Part shown: positions 1-8,504 of the stretch, piece by piece | Layout: each line of letters opens with the position of its first letter | Position numbering within the stretch: the first letter of the stretch is position 1 | Source of the DNA: UBA7662 sp036787895 | Lineage (GTDB): Bacteria; Bacteroidota; Bacteroidia; UBA7662 | Direction: 5' to 3' | Assembly (NCBI GenBank): GCA_036787895.1 | Contig: DAIQOK010000010.1 | Coordinates: forward strand, 1-64,000 | Length of the DNA: 64,000 nt | The notes under the pieces: generated by a model | The model's input: the letters and a program-made list of their open reading frames with translations, nothing else | The model's database searches: none | Told to the model about the DNA's origin: nothing | Program-made: the position numbers and the translations under genes

Positions 1-257
1 CTCCCTGGCGCCCAAGGGGTCGCCGAATATGGGGGATTAAATATCCCGTAGTGGGTGATCCTACAAGAAAAATCCCTTCAACCGCTGGCGCGTCTGGGTT
101 TTTTGCTTATTAGCCCACCCTGGCGCCCAAGGGTCGCCGAATATGGGGGATTAAATATCCCGTAGTGGGGGATCCTACAAGAAAAATCCCTTCAGCCGCT
201 GGCGCGTCTGGGTTTTTTGCTTATTAGCCCTCCCTGGCGCCCAAAGGGTCGCCGAAT
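1..257. repeat. Tandem repeat array, 114-115 bp unit, left end outside the window
   Basis: Two nearly identical units and a partial third lie head to tail: the string TGGCGCCCAAGG starts at 6 and 121 and a variant of it at 235, giving periods of 115 and 114 bp. Units differ by a one-base indel in the G run and a few substitutions. Each unit contains an imperfect palindrome around GGGATTAAATATCCC and ends in GGGTTTTTTGCTTATTAGCCC (210-230 in the second unit). The reverse complement of that 21-base end occurs at 259-279, in the terminator of the neighbouring tRNA gene. There are no variable spacers, so this is not CRISPR. No credible reading frame was seen. Copy number is unknown because the array starts at base 1. 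Confidence 0.85.
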
Positions 258-270
258 CGGGCTAATAAGC

Positions 271-291
271 AAAAAACCCCGCTTCGCGGGG
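271..291 (-). terminator. Rho-independent terminator of tRNA-Ser
   Basis: Read on the minus strand, a CCCCGC-GAA-GCGGGG hairpin (277-291) is followed directly by six T. It sits about 10 bases past the 3' end of the minus-strand tRNA-Ser, so it should end that transcript. The sequence just beyond it is the inverted copy of the end of the upstream tandem-repeat unit. Confidence 0.85.
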
Positions 292-300
292 CTTTTCCTT

Positions 301-386
<86 letters not shown>

Positions 387-398
387 AGATTCGGAACG

Positions 399-406
399 CA
401 AAGATA
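399..406 (-). promoter_or_regulatory. Promoter -7 element for tRNA-Ser
   Basis: The minus strand reads TATCTTTG, an exact match to the Bacteroidota -7 consensus TAnnTTTG, ending 12 bases before the tRNA. No clear -33 TTTG was seen at the expected distance. The divergent GSCFA gene has a related TATCTTG at 420-426 on the plus strand, so this is a compact divergent promoter region. Confidence 0.55.
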
Positions 407-431
407 AGCGACGACGGCTTATCTTGCAGCT

Positions 432-1373
432 ATGAAACAACAACTCGATTTGCGTTTTAATTGGAACGGACCACAAATCCAACATCATGATCAACTTACA
501 CTGATGGGGTCATGTTTCACTACACACATGGGTAACGCACTCGAGGAAAGAGGATTTCGTATACTTTCCAATCCTACCGGCATTTTGTTCGATCCTACAG
601 CTATTTGCCGGCATTTACATAAGGTCTTTGGCTCCTTTGATGTGGAAGAAGATGAGCTGTTTTATTTGAATGAATGTTACAACCACTGGGATTTTCACAG
701 TGATTTTTCATCTATCGATAAAATGGAAAGTCTATATGCCATTAATAGCTCTCTACAACGAACCCAGGATGCATTGCTGCAATCGAGTTGGTTGGTGCTC
801 ACTTTTGGTTCGGCTTTCCGTTATGTGCGTAAAGAAAATGGTCAGCCGGTAGCGAATAACCACCGAGCCCCTGCTGATAGTTTCCGCAAAGAACTGCTGG
901 AGGTGGATGTGATGGTGGATACAGTTAAAAATACGGTGGCCTTACTTCGGACTAAAAATCCGGGTCTGCAAATCATGTTTACAGTAAGTCCGGTGCGACA
1001 TATTCGCGATGGGGTGGTCGAAAACAACCGATCCAAAGCCCGATTGATCGAGGCGGTTCACCAAATCACGGCAAAGGTGAAGGATGCCTACTATTTTCCG
1101 GCTTATGAGCTGGTGATTGATGTTTTGCGCGACCACCGCTGGTATGATATCGACCTGGTTCATCCCAATTTTGCGGCCACGAGCTATGTTTTTGAGCAAT
1201 TCGAGCATTTGTGTATGTCGGCAGAGACGCGTAAATTGAACGAGGAAGTGTATCAACTTACCCTTGCGCGCCGCCACCGCCCCCGTTTCCCCGAAACTGA
1301 GGCGCACCGAAAATTCCTGGCAGAAACTGCTGCACGGGAAGCTTTACTCCAACAACAATTACCATGGTTATAA
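432..1373 (+). CDS. GSCFA domain-containing protein
   Basis: A 313-residue protein whose N-terminal block LMGSCFTTHMG (residues 24-34) carries the GSCF signature that names the GSCFA family, common in Bacteroidota. Later conserved-looking blocks are LTFGSAFRY and SPVRHIRDG, and a DLVHPN motif near residue 240. The early Ser and the late Asp-x-x-His resemble the layout of SGNH/GDSL hydrolases, so a hydrolase role is possible but is an inference; the family's reaction is not firmly established. No signal peptide is visible, so it is probably cytoplasmic. The ATG at 432 follows a TATCTTG promoter-like element by five bases. The Rieske gene begins about 20 bases after its stop, suggesting cotranscription. 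Confidence 0.85.
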   Translation: MKQQLDLRFNWNGPQIQHHDQLTLMGSCFTTHMGNALEERGFRILSNPTGILFDPTAICRHLHKVFGSFDVEEDELFYLNECYNHWDFHSDFSSIDKMESLYAINSSLQRTQDALLQSSWLVLTFGSAFRYVRKENGQPVANNHRAPADSFRKELLEVDVMVDTVKNTVALLRTKNPGLQIMFTVSPVRHIRDGVVENNRSKARLIEAVHQITAKVKDAYYFPAYELVIDVLRDHRWYDIDLVHPNFAATSYVFEQFEHLCMSAETRKLNEEVYQLTLARRHRPRFPETEAHRKFLAETAAREALLQQQLPWL

Positions 1374-1393
1374 ATTAATTTTAACGATTGCTC

Positions 1394-2434
1394 ATGGAAA
1401 ATCGCAGTCTGCCTTCTGATTTTTATACCCATCCTCAACACTATAAAAATCAACTCGAAAAATACTTTCTGCCCTCCTGGCAATTTGCTATACCGGCCGA
1501 AAGTTTGTCATTGGCGGGTACCCAGCTGCCTTTTTGGTTTGCTGAAGGCAGTTTGCATGAGCCTCTTGTACTCACCGTAAATGCTGCTGGTCAAAAGCGA
1601 GCGATGGCCAATGTTTGTACCCACCGGGCAAAACTATTGGTCGAGAAACCCCAACATGCTCAGGACATTCGCTGCGGCTACCATGGCCGCTGCTTTGGGT
1701 TAGATGGAGGTATGAAGTCGATGCCAGGCATGGATGGTGTACCCGGCTTTCCGGCAAAGAGTGATGATTTACGACAGTTTAGTTATGAAGAAGTACTCGG
1801 CTTGGGTTTTGTAGGCCTGGAAACCACCCAAAAGTGCGCAGATTGGTTAAAACCGCTTATCGATCGTACTGCCTATTTGCCTTGGCACAAACTTAAATAT
1901 CGCCCTGAATATTTTCAGGATTATCCGCTGGCGGCTCATTGGGCCTTGTATGTCGATAATTACCTGGAGGGTTTTCACATCCCCTTTGTACATCCGGCCC
2001 TCACCCAACAATTGGCATTGCGGGAATATGAGTATGAAAATTTCCCGGGTGGGAGTTTACAATTAGGTCTGGCTAATAATAAGTCAAGTTGTTTTGAACC
2101 TCCTGTAGGCCACCCCGATGCAGGCAAACGAATAGCAGCCTATTATTTCTGGTTGTTCCCAAATCTGATGTTGAATTTGTACCCCTGGGGTTTGTCTTTA
2201 AATCAGGTTTTACCACAGAGAATCGACCAGACCATCGTCCGCTACTTCACTTTTGTGTGGGATGAAAGCCAATGGGGGTTGGGTGCCGGCGCAGATACGA
2301 ATCGGGTAGAATTAGAAGATCGGGCTGTAGTTGAGGCAGTACAACGAGGTATGCAAAGCCGCTATTGGCAGCCCGGTCTGTATGCACCTCGGCATGAAGC
2401 AGGTGTACAATGGTTTCATGCTATGATGCGCTGA
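1394..2434 (+). CDS. Rieske 2Fe-2S ring-hydroxylating oxygenase, alpha-subunit-like
   Basis: A 346-residue protein with a complete Rieske cluster motif: Cys75-x-His77 and Cys94-x-x-His97 bind the 2Fe-2S centre. The catalytic half has DNYLEGFHIPFVHP, where His195 and His200 with a downstream Asp would form the mononuclear iron site. This is the architecture of aromatic-ring-hydroxylating dioxygenase alpha subunits and related choline/carnitine-type monooxygenases. The substrate cannot be read, and no reductase or ferredoxin gene is adjacent. ATG at 1394 is preferred over an in-frame TTG at 1388. It follows GSCFA on the same strand and converges on the DUF4199 gene 17 bases downstream. Confidence 0.88.
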   Translation: MENRSLPSDFYTHPQHYKNQLEKYFLPSWQFAIPAESLSLAGTQLPFWFAEGSLHEPLVLTVNAAGQKRAMANVCTHRAKLLVEKPQHAQDIRCGYHGRCFGLDGGMKSMPGMDGVPGFPAKSDDLRQFSYEEVLGLGFVGLETTQKCADWLKPLIDRTAYLPWHKLKYRPEYFQDYPLAAHWALYVDNYLEGFHIPFVHPALTQQLALREYEYENFPGGSLQLGLANNKSSCFEPPVGHPDAGKRIAAYYFWLFPNLMLNLYPWGLSLNQVLPQRIDQTIVRYFTFVWDESQWGLGAGADTNRVELEDRAVVEAVQRGMQSRYWQPGLYAPRHEAGVQWFHAMMR

Positions 2435-2451
2435 GGCAAAGGTATTTCAGC

Positions 2452-2934
2452 TTATTTGGCCGATTTACGTGTGAATATGGCAACAATAGCAGTTGTAATT
2501 ACTCCCATTATCGGGGTAAAAATCACGGTTTGTTTGATATAATTGCCCATGGAAAAATAAGCCGCTGCCTCATCTTCCGTCATTTTTCCCTCTGATACAG
2601 CATATGCCGCAACATTGGTAAAATAGTCAGGCGATATCACTGCTGAAGTGATCCATTGGGTCAAGGGCGACACCATGGTTACAAAAACGCTGATCCATAG
2701 GCCGGCCATAAATCCTTGTTTATAGGTCATCAAGCCGTTAAACGCCGATTTACGTTTGTCACGTAAGGCGAGTACATAAATAGTAATAGCCGGTATCATC
2801 ACCAGATTCGACCAGGTGGCATGCTGGGCGATGTGTTCGTCATGCAGTCCGGAGAGCCGCTCTCCCAACATCCAGAGTAGTTGCATGCCCACGAAAATGA
2901 GGGCCCATTTAATTTCAAGTTGGTAGTTTTTCAT
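2452..2934 (-). CDS. DUF4199 family membrane protein
   Basis: A 160-residue integral membrane protein with about four hydrophobic segments: near residues 10-22, 45-56, 72-92 and 135-153. The pattern of a short helix, a small cytoplasmic loop (ALRDKRKS), a TYKQGFMAGL segment and a C-terminal helix matches the Bacteroidota DUF4199 family as I know it. Function is unknown. It is transcribed toward the Rieske gene and appears to be a single-gene unit; the 75 bases upstream separate it from the caspase cluster. Confidence 0.8.
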   Translation of the reverse strand: MKNYQLEIKWALIFVGMQLLWMLGERLSGLHDEHIAQHATWSNLVMIPAITIYVLALRDKRKSAFNGLMTYKQGFMAGLWISVFVTMVSPLTQWITSAVISPDYFTNVAAYAVSEGKMTEDEAAAYFSMGNYIKQTVIFTPIMGVITTAIVAIFTRKSAK

Positions 2935-3009
2935 CGATTTAATTTTGAGAAAATGAATGAATATGAATTTAGGTTTTTTGGTTATAAGACGTTTTATCGT
3001 GTTATTTCA

Positions 3010-3804
3010 TTATTCGGTTAAAATAAATGAAGTATAAACTACGCCTCTCTTGGATGGAATAGTCGAGAATATCCAATCAAACAATAACTCATCGGAGTTA
3101 AATCGGGCTTGGTTATCCAGGAAATACATCGATTTTTTTTCTGACATAGTTACAAACACAAGCCTGTTGATTTCAGGGTACTTTTCAGCCTGAAGATGGT
3201 ACTCTATACCTGAATTGATAGGGAAATTAACTTCCAAATCCGGTTGGAGAAGTCGGTGATTTTCTGCTGCATTTGGGTAAATTAAATAATTTCCATTATC
3301 TGTTAGGTTGAATATGTAAAGCCAGGCAGGCTGATTACATTTTAAGGAAAATTTTAGTTTTTCGCCAACCCGGTAGGACTTATGAAGTCCATTGAGTTTA
3401 ATCATGTGGGGCTCGTAGTTTTTATCTGGATAAAGAAGAACTTCTATAGTGGCTGTGTAGCGAAGTACAAAGGCATCAAATTCCGGATTATAGCTTTTTT
3501 CTTCTTTCAAGAGCTCAAAGAATGAAATTACGCCGTTTAATTCACTGAGCGTTGAAGAACTAAACAGCTCAAAGTAGTTTCTGTCGATTTCTGACCTATA
3601 CATATGCTCATAGGTTTGTATAGATTCTACTGCGCCACTTTGCCGTAATGCTTGCAATTTTAATTGGCGGATGAGGTCACGCTCTGACTCCTTCAGGGAT
3701 TTATTTTCATGGATGAACAAACTATCAGTGATTACTAAATTGACTTTCTGCTGGGCAGTTGCATTGGTGGCCAACAACATGAGTAAGACAACTATAATTC
3801 TCAT
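3010..3804 (-). CDS. Exported DUF4384 domain protein
   Basis: A 264-residue protein with a signal peptide (MRIIVVLLMLLATNATAQ). The region from about residue 143 onward (YRVGEKLKFSLKCNQPAWLYI, then NGNYLIYPN) matches the DUF4384 pattern, a beta-rich domain often found with caspase-like or other signalling modules in bacteria. The N-terminal half is helical and unrecognised. Its ATG overlaps the stop of the upstream caspase gene by four bases (ATGA), implying translational coupling and a shared function. It is most likely periplasmic or surface-located. The exact role is unknown; a regulatory or binding partner of the caspase is an inference from the coupling. Confidence 0.75.
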   Translation of the reverse strand: MRIIVVLLMLLATNATAQQKVNLVITDSLFIHENKSLKESERDLIRQLKLQALRQSGAVESIQTYEHMYRSEIDRNYFELFSSSTLSELNGVISFFELLKEEKSYNPEFDAFVLRYTATIEVLLYPDKNYEPHMIKLNGLHKSYRVGEKLKFSLKCNQPAWLYIFNLTDNGNYLIYPNAAENHRLLQPDLEVNFPINSGIEYHLQAEKYPEINRLVFVTMSEKKSMYFLDNQARFNSDELLFDWIFSTIPSKRGVVYTSFILTE

Positions 3805-5819
3805 TTGAAGCTATAAAAGGTTCTGTTCATGTCTTTACTAAATATAGCAGGTGTTTGTTTAATTCCATGCAGTCTGCGTGCCATGTAGGGAATTCCGCTT
3901 TGCTGATCGGTTAGATAAGCATTTAATTCGTCTAACCTGATTATGCCATCATTGTCCAGGTCGGCAGTTTTATTTTTCAAGCCATTGAGCAAATAATAGG
4001 TGAATAACCCATGCGATTTTTCATTGTACCAACCCGAAACTTCTATGTCGCTGGATGAAGTGATAACAATTGCATTTTTCAAAACCTCTGTGTTTTTAAC
4101 CTGAACTGTAATCGGACTGATATTTCGGAAAATGCTTGCCCCGGAGAAGCACGCATCGAGGAAAACAGTCGTGCTGAGGCTGGGAATTTTTGCCAAATTA
4201 CTGTAGAATAAATTCAGAGAATATCCGCCAATCTCAACATAGTTTGGATCACAATCTACTGGCACGAAATACCCGGTTTTTGTCTCTAATCCGGGTGCTC
4301 CATGTCCACTGTAAAAAACGTAAACATCACTTAATCCATCTTTCACATAATTATATAGTTTGCCTTTGTGAGTAGAAGTCGAGCCAAAAACAGTTTCAAA
4401 ATCTGTTTTGCTTGCATTTTTAATCAGAATTATATTTTCTTTTGGTATTCCAAAGTAGTTATGAAAATATTCGAACATTGCATTAGCGTCGTTTTCTGCA
4501 TAAGTAACTTCCGTTGCAGATTTATATTTTGCATTACCTATGATGATTGCCACAGCATTGGGGTTATGAATATTCTGTCTCTTTAAATTTTCCAATAGTT
4601 CAGATGAAAAATTTTTAATGATGGGAGGACTGATGATCTCATTCTCATTCGAAACTGATGGAATTAATTTGTAATTGCTTCTTTTGGTAAGTCGGAAAAC
4701 TTCGTAGTGGTGTTTTTTATCGATTAATTTGGTGACAAGGTAAATATCTTCATTTTTATAGCCCAGATAATAGGGCGTATGGCTTATTAGGTCATTGAGT
4801 AGTTGTTTTTTATTTAAAATGCCATTTTCATTGAAATGATAGAGTTTATAATAGTCAATTTTGGCTTCTGAAGTTTTTTTTGTTATGACTAGAAAGTCGC
4901 CTTGAGATGTTTTAGAAAGGACAGAAAATTTTTCTAAATAATCTATCTGTAATTCTTCTTGGTTGAGAAAAAGTCCGGTAGTATCAAAGTTAATGATCAT
5001 TAACTTATTGGATTCATTTGTCGTCGTTTGATAGAAGATGGATATTTTATCTTTAATTTTTTTTATCTGATATGTTTTGTCAGGAAGTCTGACGTTAAAA
5101 AGATACTTCGCTTCTGTAATTTCACCTTTCTGATTAATTTTAAGTTTGATTAAGTCATTCTTTTTAAAAGCGCTATAAATACCTGGTTTTTCTTTAATAT
5201 CGTTTTTGCAAAGTGCAAATAGTAGTAAATCACCACCTCCTGAGGAGAAAACATCAATCTGGTTTAAATTGAGAGTGTAATAATGGTTTTGAAAAAGACG
5301 TTCTCCTTTATTGTTAAATCCCAGAAGAGACAAATGAGTTAAGATACCTGCGAATAAAAGTGTTGTATCAGTATTTTGAACTATTCCAAATTTTTGGAAT
5401 TCACTTTCATCATTTATTGATGTTGTTTGGATTGGATACTCATTCAAAAATTTATAATTAGTGTCAAAAAAGTTGATGGCTAATGTTTGACTGCCAATAA
5501 AACTGTCAAATCCCAGTGATGGTATAGCGATGACGGAATTAAACTTGAATTGTTTAACCTTCTGTGCTGCGGTTTCTATTTGTAGCGTTGGATAGGTGTA
5601 TGATTTATAGCCAATTTCTCTTTCCGTCATTTCTAAAATATTCTCATTTTGTGGTCCAAAGAAAAGGTTTGGAATGAAAAAGTTTTCAAATTGACCGTCA
5701 TAGTTTTCTTGTATAGCTAATTTTGGAGTAATCAGATTTTCAACAAAATCAAGATGGAATTGCGCATGACCTCTTAACCCAAGAATACAAAATAGAATTA
5801 AGCTAAAGAGTGGTTTCAT
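3801..5819 (-). CDS. Exported caspase-like (C14) cysteine protease with EF-hand-like loop
   Basis: A 672-residue protein with a signal peptide (MKPLFSLILFCILGLRGHAQ); the ATG at 5819 is chosen over a TTG at 5837 because it begins the signal. Residues 25-400 are beta-rich with WD-like short strands and may form a propeller. The caspase domain follows, with catalytic His506 in YSGHG and Cys557 in DACFSG, preceded by AIIIGNAKY, typical of bacterial C14 and metacaspase-like enzymes. Residues 620-631 (DLDNDGIIRLDE) satisfy an EF-hand calcium loop with Asp at 1, 3, 5 and Glu at 12. The gene is visibly more A/T-rich than its neighbours. It is coupled by a 4-base overlap to the DUF4384 gene. Substrate unknown. 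Confidence 0.85.
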   Translation of the reverse strand: MKPLFSLILFCILGLRGHAQFHLDFVENLITPKLAIQENYDGQFENFFIPNLFFGPQNENILEMTEREIGYKSYTYPTLQIETAAQKVKQFKFNSVIAIPSLGFDSFIGSQTLAINFFDTNYKFLNEYPIQTTSINDESEFQKFGIVQNTDTTLLFAGILTHLSLLGFNNKGERLFQNHYYTLNLNQIDVFSSGGGDLLLFALCKNDIKEKPGIYSAFKKNDLIKLKINQKGEITEAKYLFNVRLPDKTYQIKKIKDKISIFYQTTTNESNKLMIINFDTTGLFLNQEELQIDYLEKFSVLSKTSQGDFLVITKKTSEAKIDYYKLYHFNENGILNKKQLLNDLISHTPYYLGYKNEDIYLVTKLIDKKHHYEVFRLTKRSNYKLIPSVSNENEIISPPIIKNFSSELLENLKRQNIHNPNAVAIIIGNAKYKSATEVTYAENDANAMFEYFHNYFGIPKENIILIKNASKTDFETVFGSTSTHKGKLYNYVKDGLSDVYVFYSGHGAPGLETKTGYFVPVDCDPNYVEIGGYSLNLFYSNLAKIPSLSTTVFLDACFSGASIFRNISPITVQVKNTEVLKNAIVITSSSDIEVSGWYNEKSHGLFTYYLLNGLKNKTADLDNDGIIRLDELNAYLTDQQSGIPYMARRLHGIKQTPAIFSKDMNRTFYSFK

Positions 5820-5878
5820 AAGGTTTTTTCTATGCAATTTAGCAATGAATAGTATTCATACATTATGCATGTTAATAT

Positions 5879-7336
5879 TTATTTTTTGCCTAACATCCAG
5901 GCTGTCAGCTGTCTGCCGTAATTTAACACATGCATATAGTCATTATTAGTAAGTACAACTACTAATCCACTTCTATCGTAAGGAAAGAGCAAAAATGTGG
6001 TATACCCTGGCCAGCTACCACTATGATGAAGTAAAGGAATTTGTTTTTCTCTTCGCTCAGTTACCCAACCGAAGCCGTAGGGATGCTTATCTCCGTTGGC
6101 TAGGGTGGTGGGAAGCCAGGCGAGTTCGAGTAGAGAGTCTGGCAATAGCATGCCGAATTTAAGTGCTGTTACCCATTTTTGAAGGTCGGCGATGGTACTG
6201 TTTACGCAGCCATCACCGGCAATGCCGTCGAGATAATAGACGTAGTTGTATTCAGGCAGACTGTCGGGTACGGCAAATTGCTGTAAACTGTCGCTCCAAA
6301 CCCTACCTAGAGCGAGGTTAGTAGGTATTTCACCGGCCAAACGCCTGTGGTAAACCCTGCTTTTTGTCATACCGGCTGGAATAAAAATGCTTTGTTGGAG
6401 TTGCTGAGCAAAGCTCTGTCCACTTACCCGTTCAATTAGGCAGGCCAGTATGGCATAGCCGGTATTGCTGTATTCATGTTTTTTGCCAGGTTTAAAATCG
6501 ACTTTGGGTTTGTGTTTAATCAACAAAGCCAACATATCGGCATTGTTGGCGATACGTTTATTGTCCCAGCGTTTTTCTATCAATGCCATATAATCGGGCA
6601 AACCGCTGCAATGATTGAGTAACATACGTACTGTAATGCCGGCATAAGGAAACTCGGTGATGTATGCCCTGATGTCCTCATCAAGCGCCAATTTACCTGC
6701 GGCAACCAATTGTAAAGTGGCCACTGCAGTGAATTGTTTACTTACAGAAGCCAGCTCAAAGACAGTAGTGTCGGTCATATCGCCGCTGCAATTACTATAC
6801 ATTTTACCCTCTTCATCTGCCACAAAAACACAACCTTCAAATACTCCGGTTTTCAATTTAAGCTGAAAGCTGCTGTCTATAGCAACAATACAATCTTCCC
6901 GACTGCGTTGTGTGGCCAAACTGTCCGTCAGTGGAAAGCGAAAGGATGGCGACTTCGTTTGTAGGCCGACTATCTTGTTTTTGCTGTTGAAGCTAAAACC
7001 AAATGGTTGCCATTCGGTGCTGTCTTTGGCATAACGAATGCGCATTTGGGTAGTATTGGCCGTTCGCTGCGTTACTTCTTTGTCGACTACAGGGCCGAAT
7101 AACTGCAATTGCGGTTCGAACATCTTTTGAAGCAAAACTTTGGTAAGGATTAGCTTGGCCGGCCCACCAAATTGGTTGCGGAGTAACTTATAATCGAGTG
7201 TATTGTATCCTGTAAAGAAGTTATTTATTCGCTGTATCCGAATACTGTCCTGGTTCTGGGCAAATAATCCGGTAGAAGAAAAAGTCAGCCACAAAACGGT
7301 AAACAGACCGATAAAAAAGCTTTTAGGGTGGGTCAT
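5879..7336 (-). CDS. Serine hydrolase, class C beta-lactamase / penicillin-binding-protein fold
   Basis: A 485-residue exported enzyme with an N-terminal signal (cleavage near FAQ, residue 27). Residues 30-140 form an unrecognised N-terminal domain. The hydrolase domain has Ser197-x-x-Lys200 (SVSK), Tyr289-Ser-Asn291 (YSN) and a late HSG motif, the three catalytic signatures of the beta-lactamase class C / esterase / D-aminopeptidase superfamily. It could act on peptides or esters rather than on beta-lactams, which motifs cannot settle. The location would be periplasmic. It is 42 bases upstream of the caspase gene reading frame on the same strand and may be cotranscribed with it. Hairpins lie upstream at 7383-7419 and 7448-7482. 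Confidence 0.88.
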   Translation of the reverse strand: MTHPKSFFIGLFTVLWLTFSSTGLFAQNQDSIRIQRINNFFTGYNTLDYKLLRNQFGGPAKLILTKVLLQKMFEPQLQLFGPVVDKEVTQRTANTTQMRIRYAKDSTEWQPFGFSFNSKNKIVGLQTKSPSFRFPLTDSLATQRSREDCIVAIDSSFQLKLKTGVFEGCVFVADEEGKMYSNCSGDMTDTTVFELASVSKQFTAVATLQLVAAGKLALDEDIRAYITEFPYAGITVRMLLNHCSGLPDYMALIEKRWDNKRIANNADMLALLIKHKPKVDFKPGKKHEYSNTGYAILACLIERVSGQSFAQQLQQSIFIPAGMTKSRVYHRRLAGEIPTNLALGRVWSDSLQQFAVPDSLPEYNYVYYLDGIAGDGCVNSTIADLQKWVTALKFGMLLPDSLLELAWLPTTLANGDKHPYGFGWVTERREKQIPLLHHSGSWPGYTTFLLFPYDRSGLVVVLTNNDYMHVLNYGRQLTAWMLGKK

Positions 7337-7382
7337 GAGGCTTGGGTTGGAGGATTGAATGTAGAGTTAAAAATGCCAAATA

Positions 7383-7419
7383 CCAGATTCCAAATTGTTA
7401 AATCCAATTTGGAGTCTGG
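7383..7419. terminator. Intergenic hairpin, possible second terminator or attenuator
   Basis: CCAGATTCCAAATT (7383-7396) pairs with AATTTGGAGTCTGG (7406-7419), 14 pairs with one G-T, loop 9. On the minus strand it is followed by an A/T-rich run but not a clean T tract. It lies between the terminator of the 7501-7971 gene and the start of the serine hydrolase gene, so it may be a back-up terminator or a leader structure. Confidence 0.4.
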
Positions 7420-7440
7420 AATTTGTTAATTTGGAATAAA

Positions 7441-7482
7441 CAAAAATGCCCGCCTTCAGCTGTGGAAATGCTGAAGACGGGC
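7441..7482 (-). terminator. Rho-independent terminator after the 156-residue hypothetical
   Basis: A 13-pair stem (7448-7460 with 7470-7482, one G-T pair) has a nine-base loop. On the minus strand it ends in ATTTTTG. It lies about 20 bases after the stop at 7501 and should separate this gene from the serine hydrolase downstream. Confidence 0.75.
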
Positions 7483-7500
7483 CCAAACAAACCAAATCTG

Positions 7501-7971
7501 CTACCTAAGCAGTTTTTTATTGAGTCGTGTTTCCCATTTTTTGGCAAGTTCTATTTCGTTGCCAGGTAAAACGGGATCGACGAGATTATCGTAAAAAGAC
7601 CAGCTGTGTACGACGGCATTGTTCTTCAGCTTAAAGTTCAGGCTGATCCGTTGGCTGTTAGTTAGACCATCTTTGATACGTTTGTCGTTGCTCACATAGC
7701 AGCTTTCAACGCTGTCGAGTTGCAACTGATCCTGAACGGGTTGTTTGCCCGATTTCACATAATATACAGCCGTTTCTGCCCGGTTGATGCCCATGGCAGT
7801 ATGGTTCCATTGTTCGAAATAGTCGATCTGGTCGTTATTTGAAGCAGCCAGCTGTGTCAGCTGATTTTGTAGGGCTCGTTTTTGTTTTTGATTGTTGCGC
7901 AAAACGAATACAAAGGGTAATGCACAAAAAAAGACAGCAATTAAGCCGGTGATAAATGTTCCGAAGTCCAT
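7501..7971 (-). CDS. Hypothetical protein with one N-terminal membrane segment
   Basis: A 156-residue protein not recognised as any family. Residues 4-24 are a single strongly hydrophobic helix followed by a basic stretch (RNNQKQKR), suggesting an N-terminal anchor with the rest in the cytoplasm. A short coiled-coil-like helix covers about residues 28-55. The C-terminal part is mixed alpha/beta with no catalytic motif. It appears to be monocistronic with its own terminator at 7441-7482. Confidence 0.65.
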   Translation of the reverse strand: MDFGTFITGLIAVFFCALPFVFVLRNNQKQKRALQNQLTQLAASNNDQIDYFEQWNHTAMGINRAETAVYYVKSGKQPVQDQLQLDSVESCYVSNDKRIKDGLTNSQRISLNFKLKNNAVVHSWSFYDNLVDPVLPGNEIELAKKWETRLNKKLLR

Positions 7972-8074
7972 GATTTTGTTTTGAAAGATGAAATGAAAAG
8001 ATGGGCTCGATCCGGCATTTGGCGGGATAAAGCAGCTTAATGGGTTGGGTTAACCCGGATCAAATCAATTTCTT

Positions 8075-8440
8075 TCAAAAAAAGTGGTGGAAGGGCGAAA
8101 TGATGTCGGTGGAGCCGAAACTGGCTACCCGCCACTGGTCCCGGCGAAGCAAGCGCCCGATGTAATTTCCGTTGGCTTTTTCATAAGCCGCAACCCGATC
8201 GATGACGCCTGGGACAGACTCAAAAACCGGCAAGGGCAACTGCTGCTCTGCTAAGACAAGCTGCTGGCGGGCTGGCGAAAGTAAGGCTGCAGGCTGGGCG
8301 TACACCATTCCAGGGGCATCGGCCAGCAGGACTTCGGCAGCGGTGGGGCGAGCAGCACTACGGGCATCGCTAAGCGCATGGTAGCTGCCATACAGCAGTA
8401 CCAACAGCAAAAATTTAGCGAGCAGCGAATGCATTTTCAT
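8075..8440 (-). CDS. Small exported hypothetical protein
   Basis: A 121-residue protein with a signal-peptide-like start (hydrophobic residues 5-20) and no recognised family. A shorter frame on the opposite strand (8202-8384) is rejected as a shadow. Support for this frame comes from the signal-like start and from an exact promoter element, TAGCTTTG, four bases before the ATG on the minus strand. If that promoter is used the mRNA would be leaderless. Function unknown. Confidence 0.5.
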   Translation of the reverse strand: MKMHSLLAKFLLLVLLYGSYHALSDARSAARPTAAEVLLADAPGMVYAQPAALLSPARQQLVLAEQQLPLPVFESVPGVIDRVAAYEKANGNYIGRLLRRDQWRVASFGSTDIISPFHHFF

Positions 8441-8444
8441 GGGG

Positions 8445-8474
8445 CAAAGCTAGGAGGAATTTCTGTGCCTTAAA
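8445..8474 (-). promoter_or_regulatory. Promoter of the small exported protein, start-proximal
   Basis: On the minus strand TTT (8474-8472), 19 bases, then TAGCTTTG (8452-8445) match the Bacteroidota -33/-7 arrangement. The -7 element ends four bases before the ATG at 8440. Confidence 0.45.
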
Positions 8475-8504
8475 CCAGGTAATTCAAGCAATTTTTACTG
8501 AAGA

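Noticed and set aside
1..257. Possible CRISPR array
   Set aside because: Units are 114-115 bp and directly adjoining, with no variable spacers; no cas gene is in the window.
8202..8384. 60-codon plus-strand frame
   Set aside because: It is antisense inside the 8075-8440 gene, which has the better start, promoter and signal peptide.
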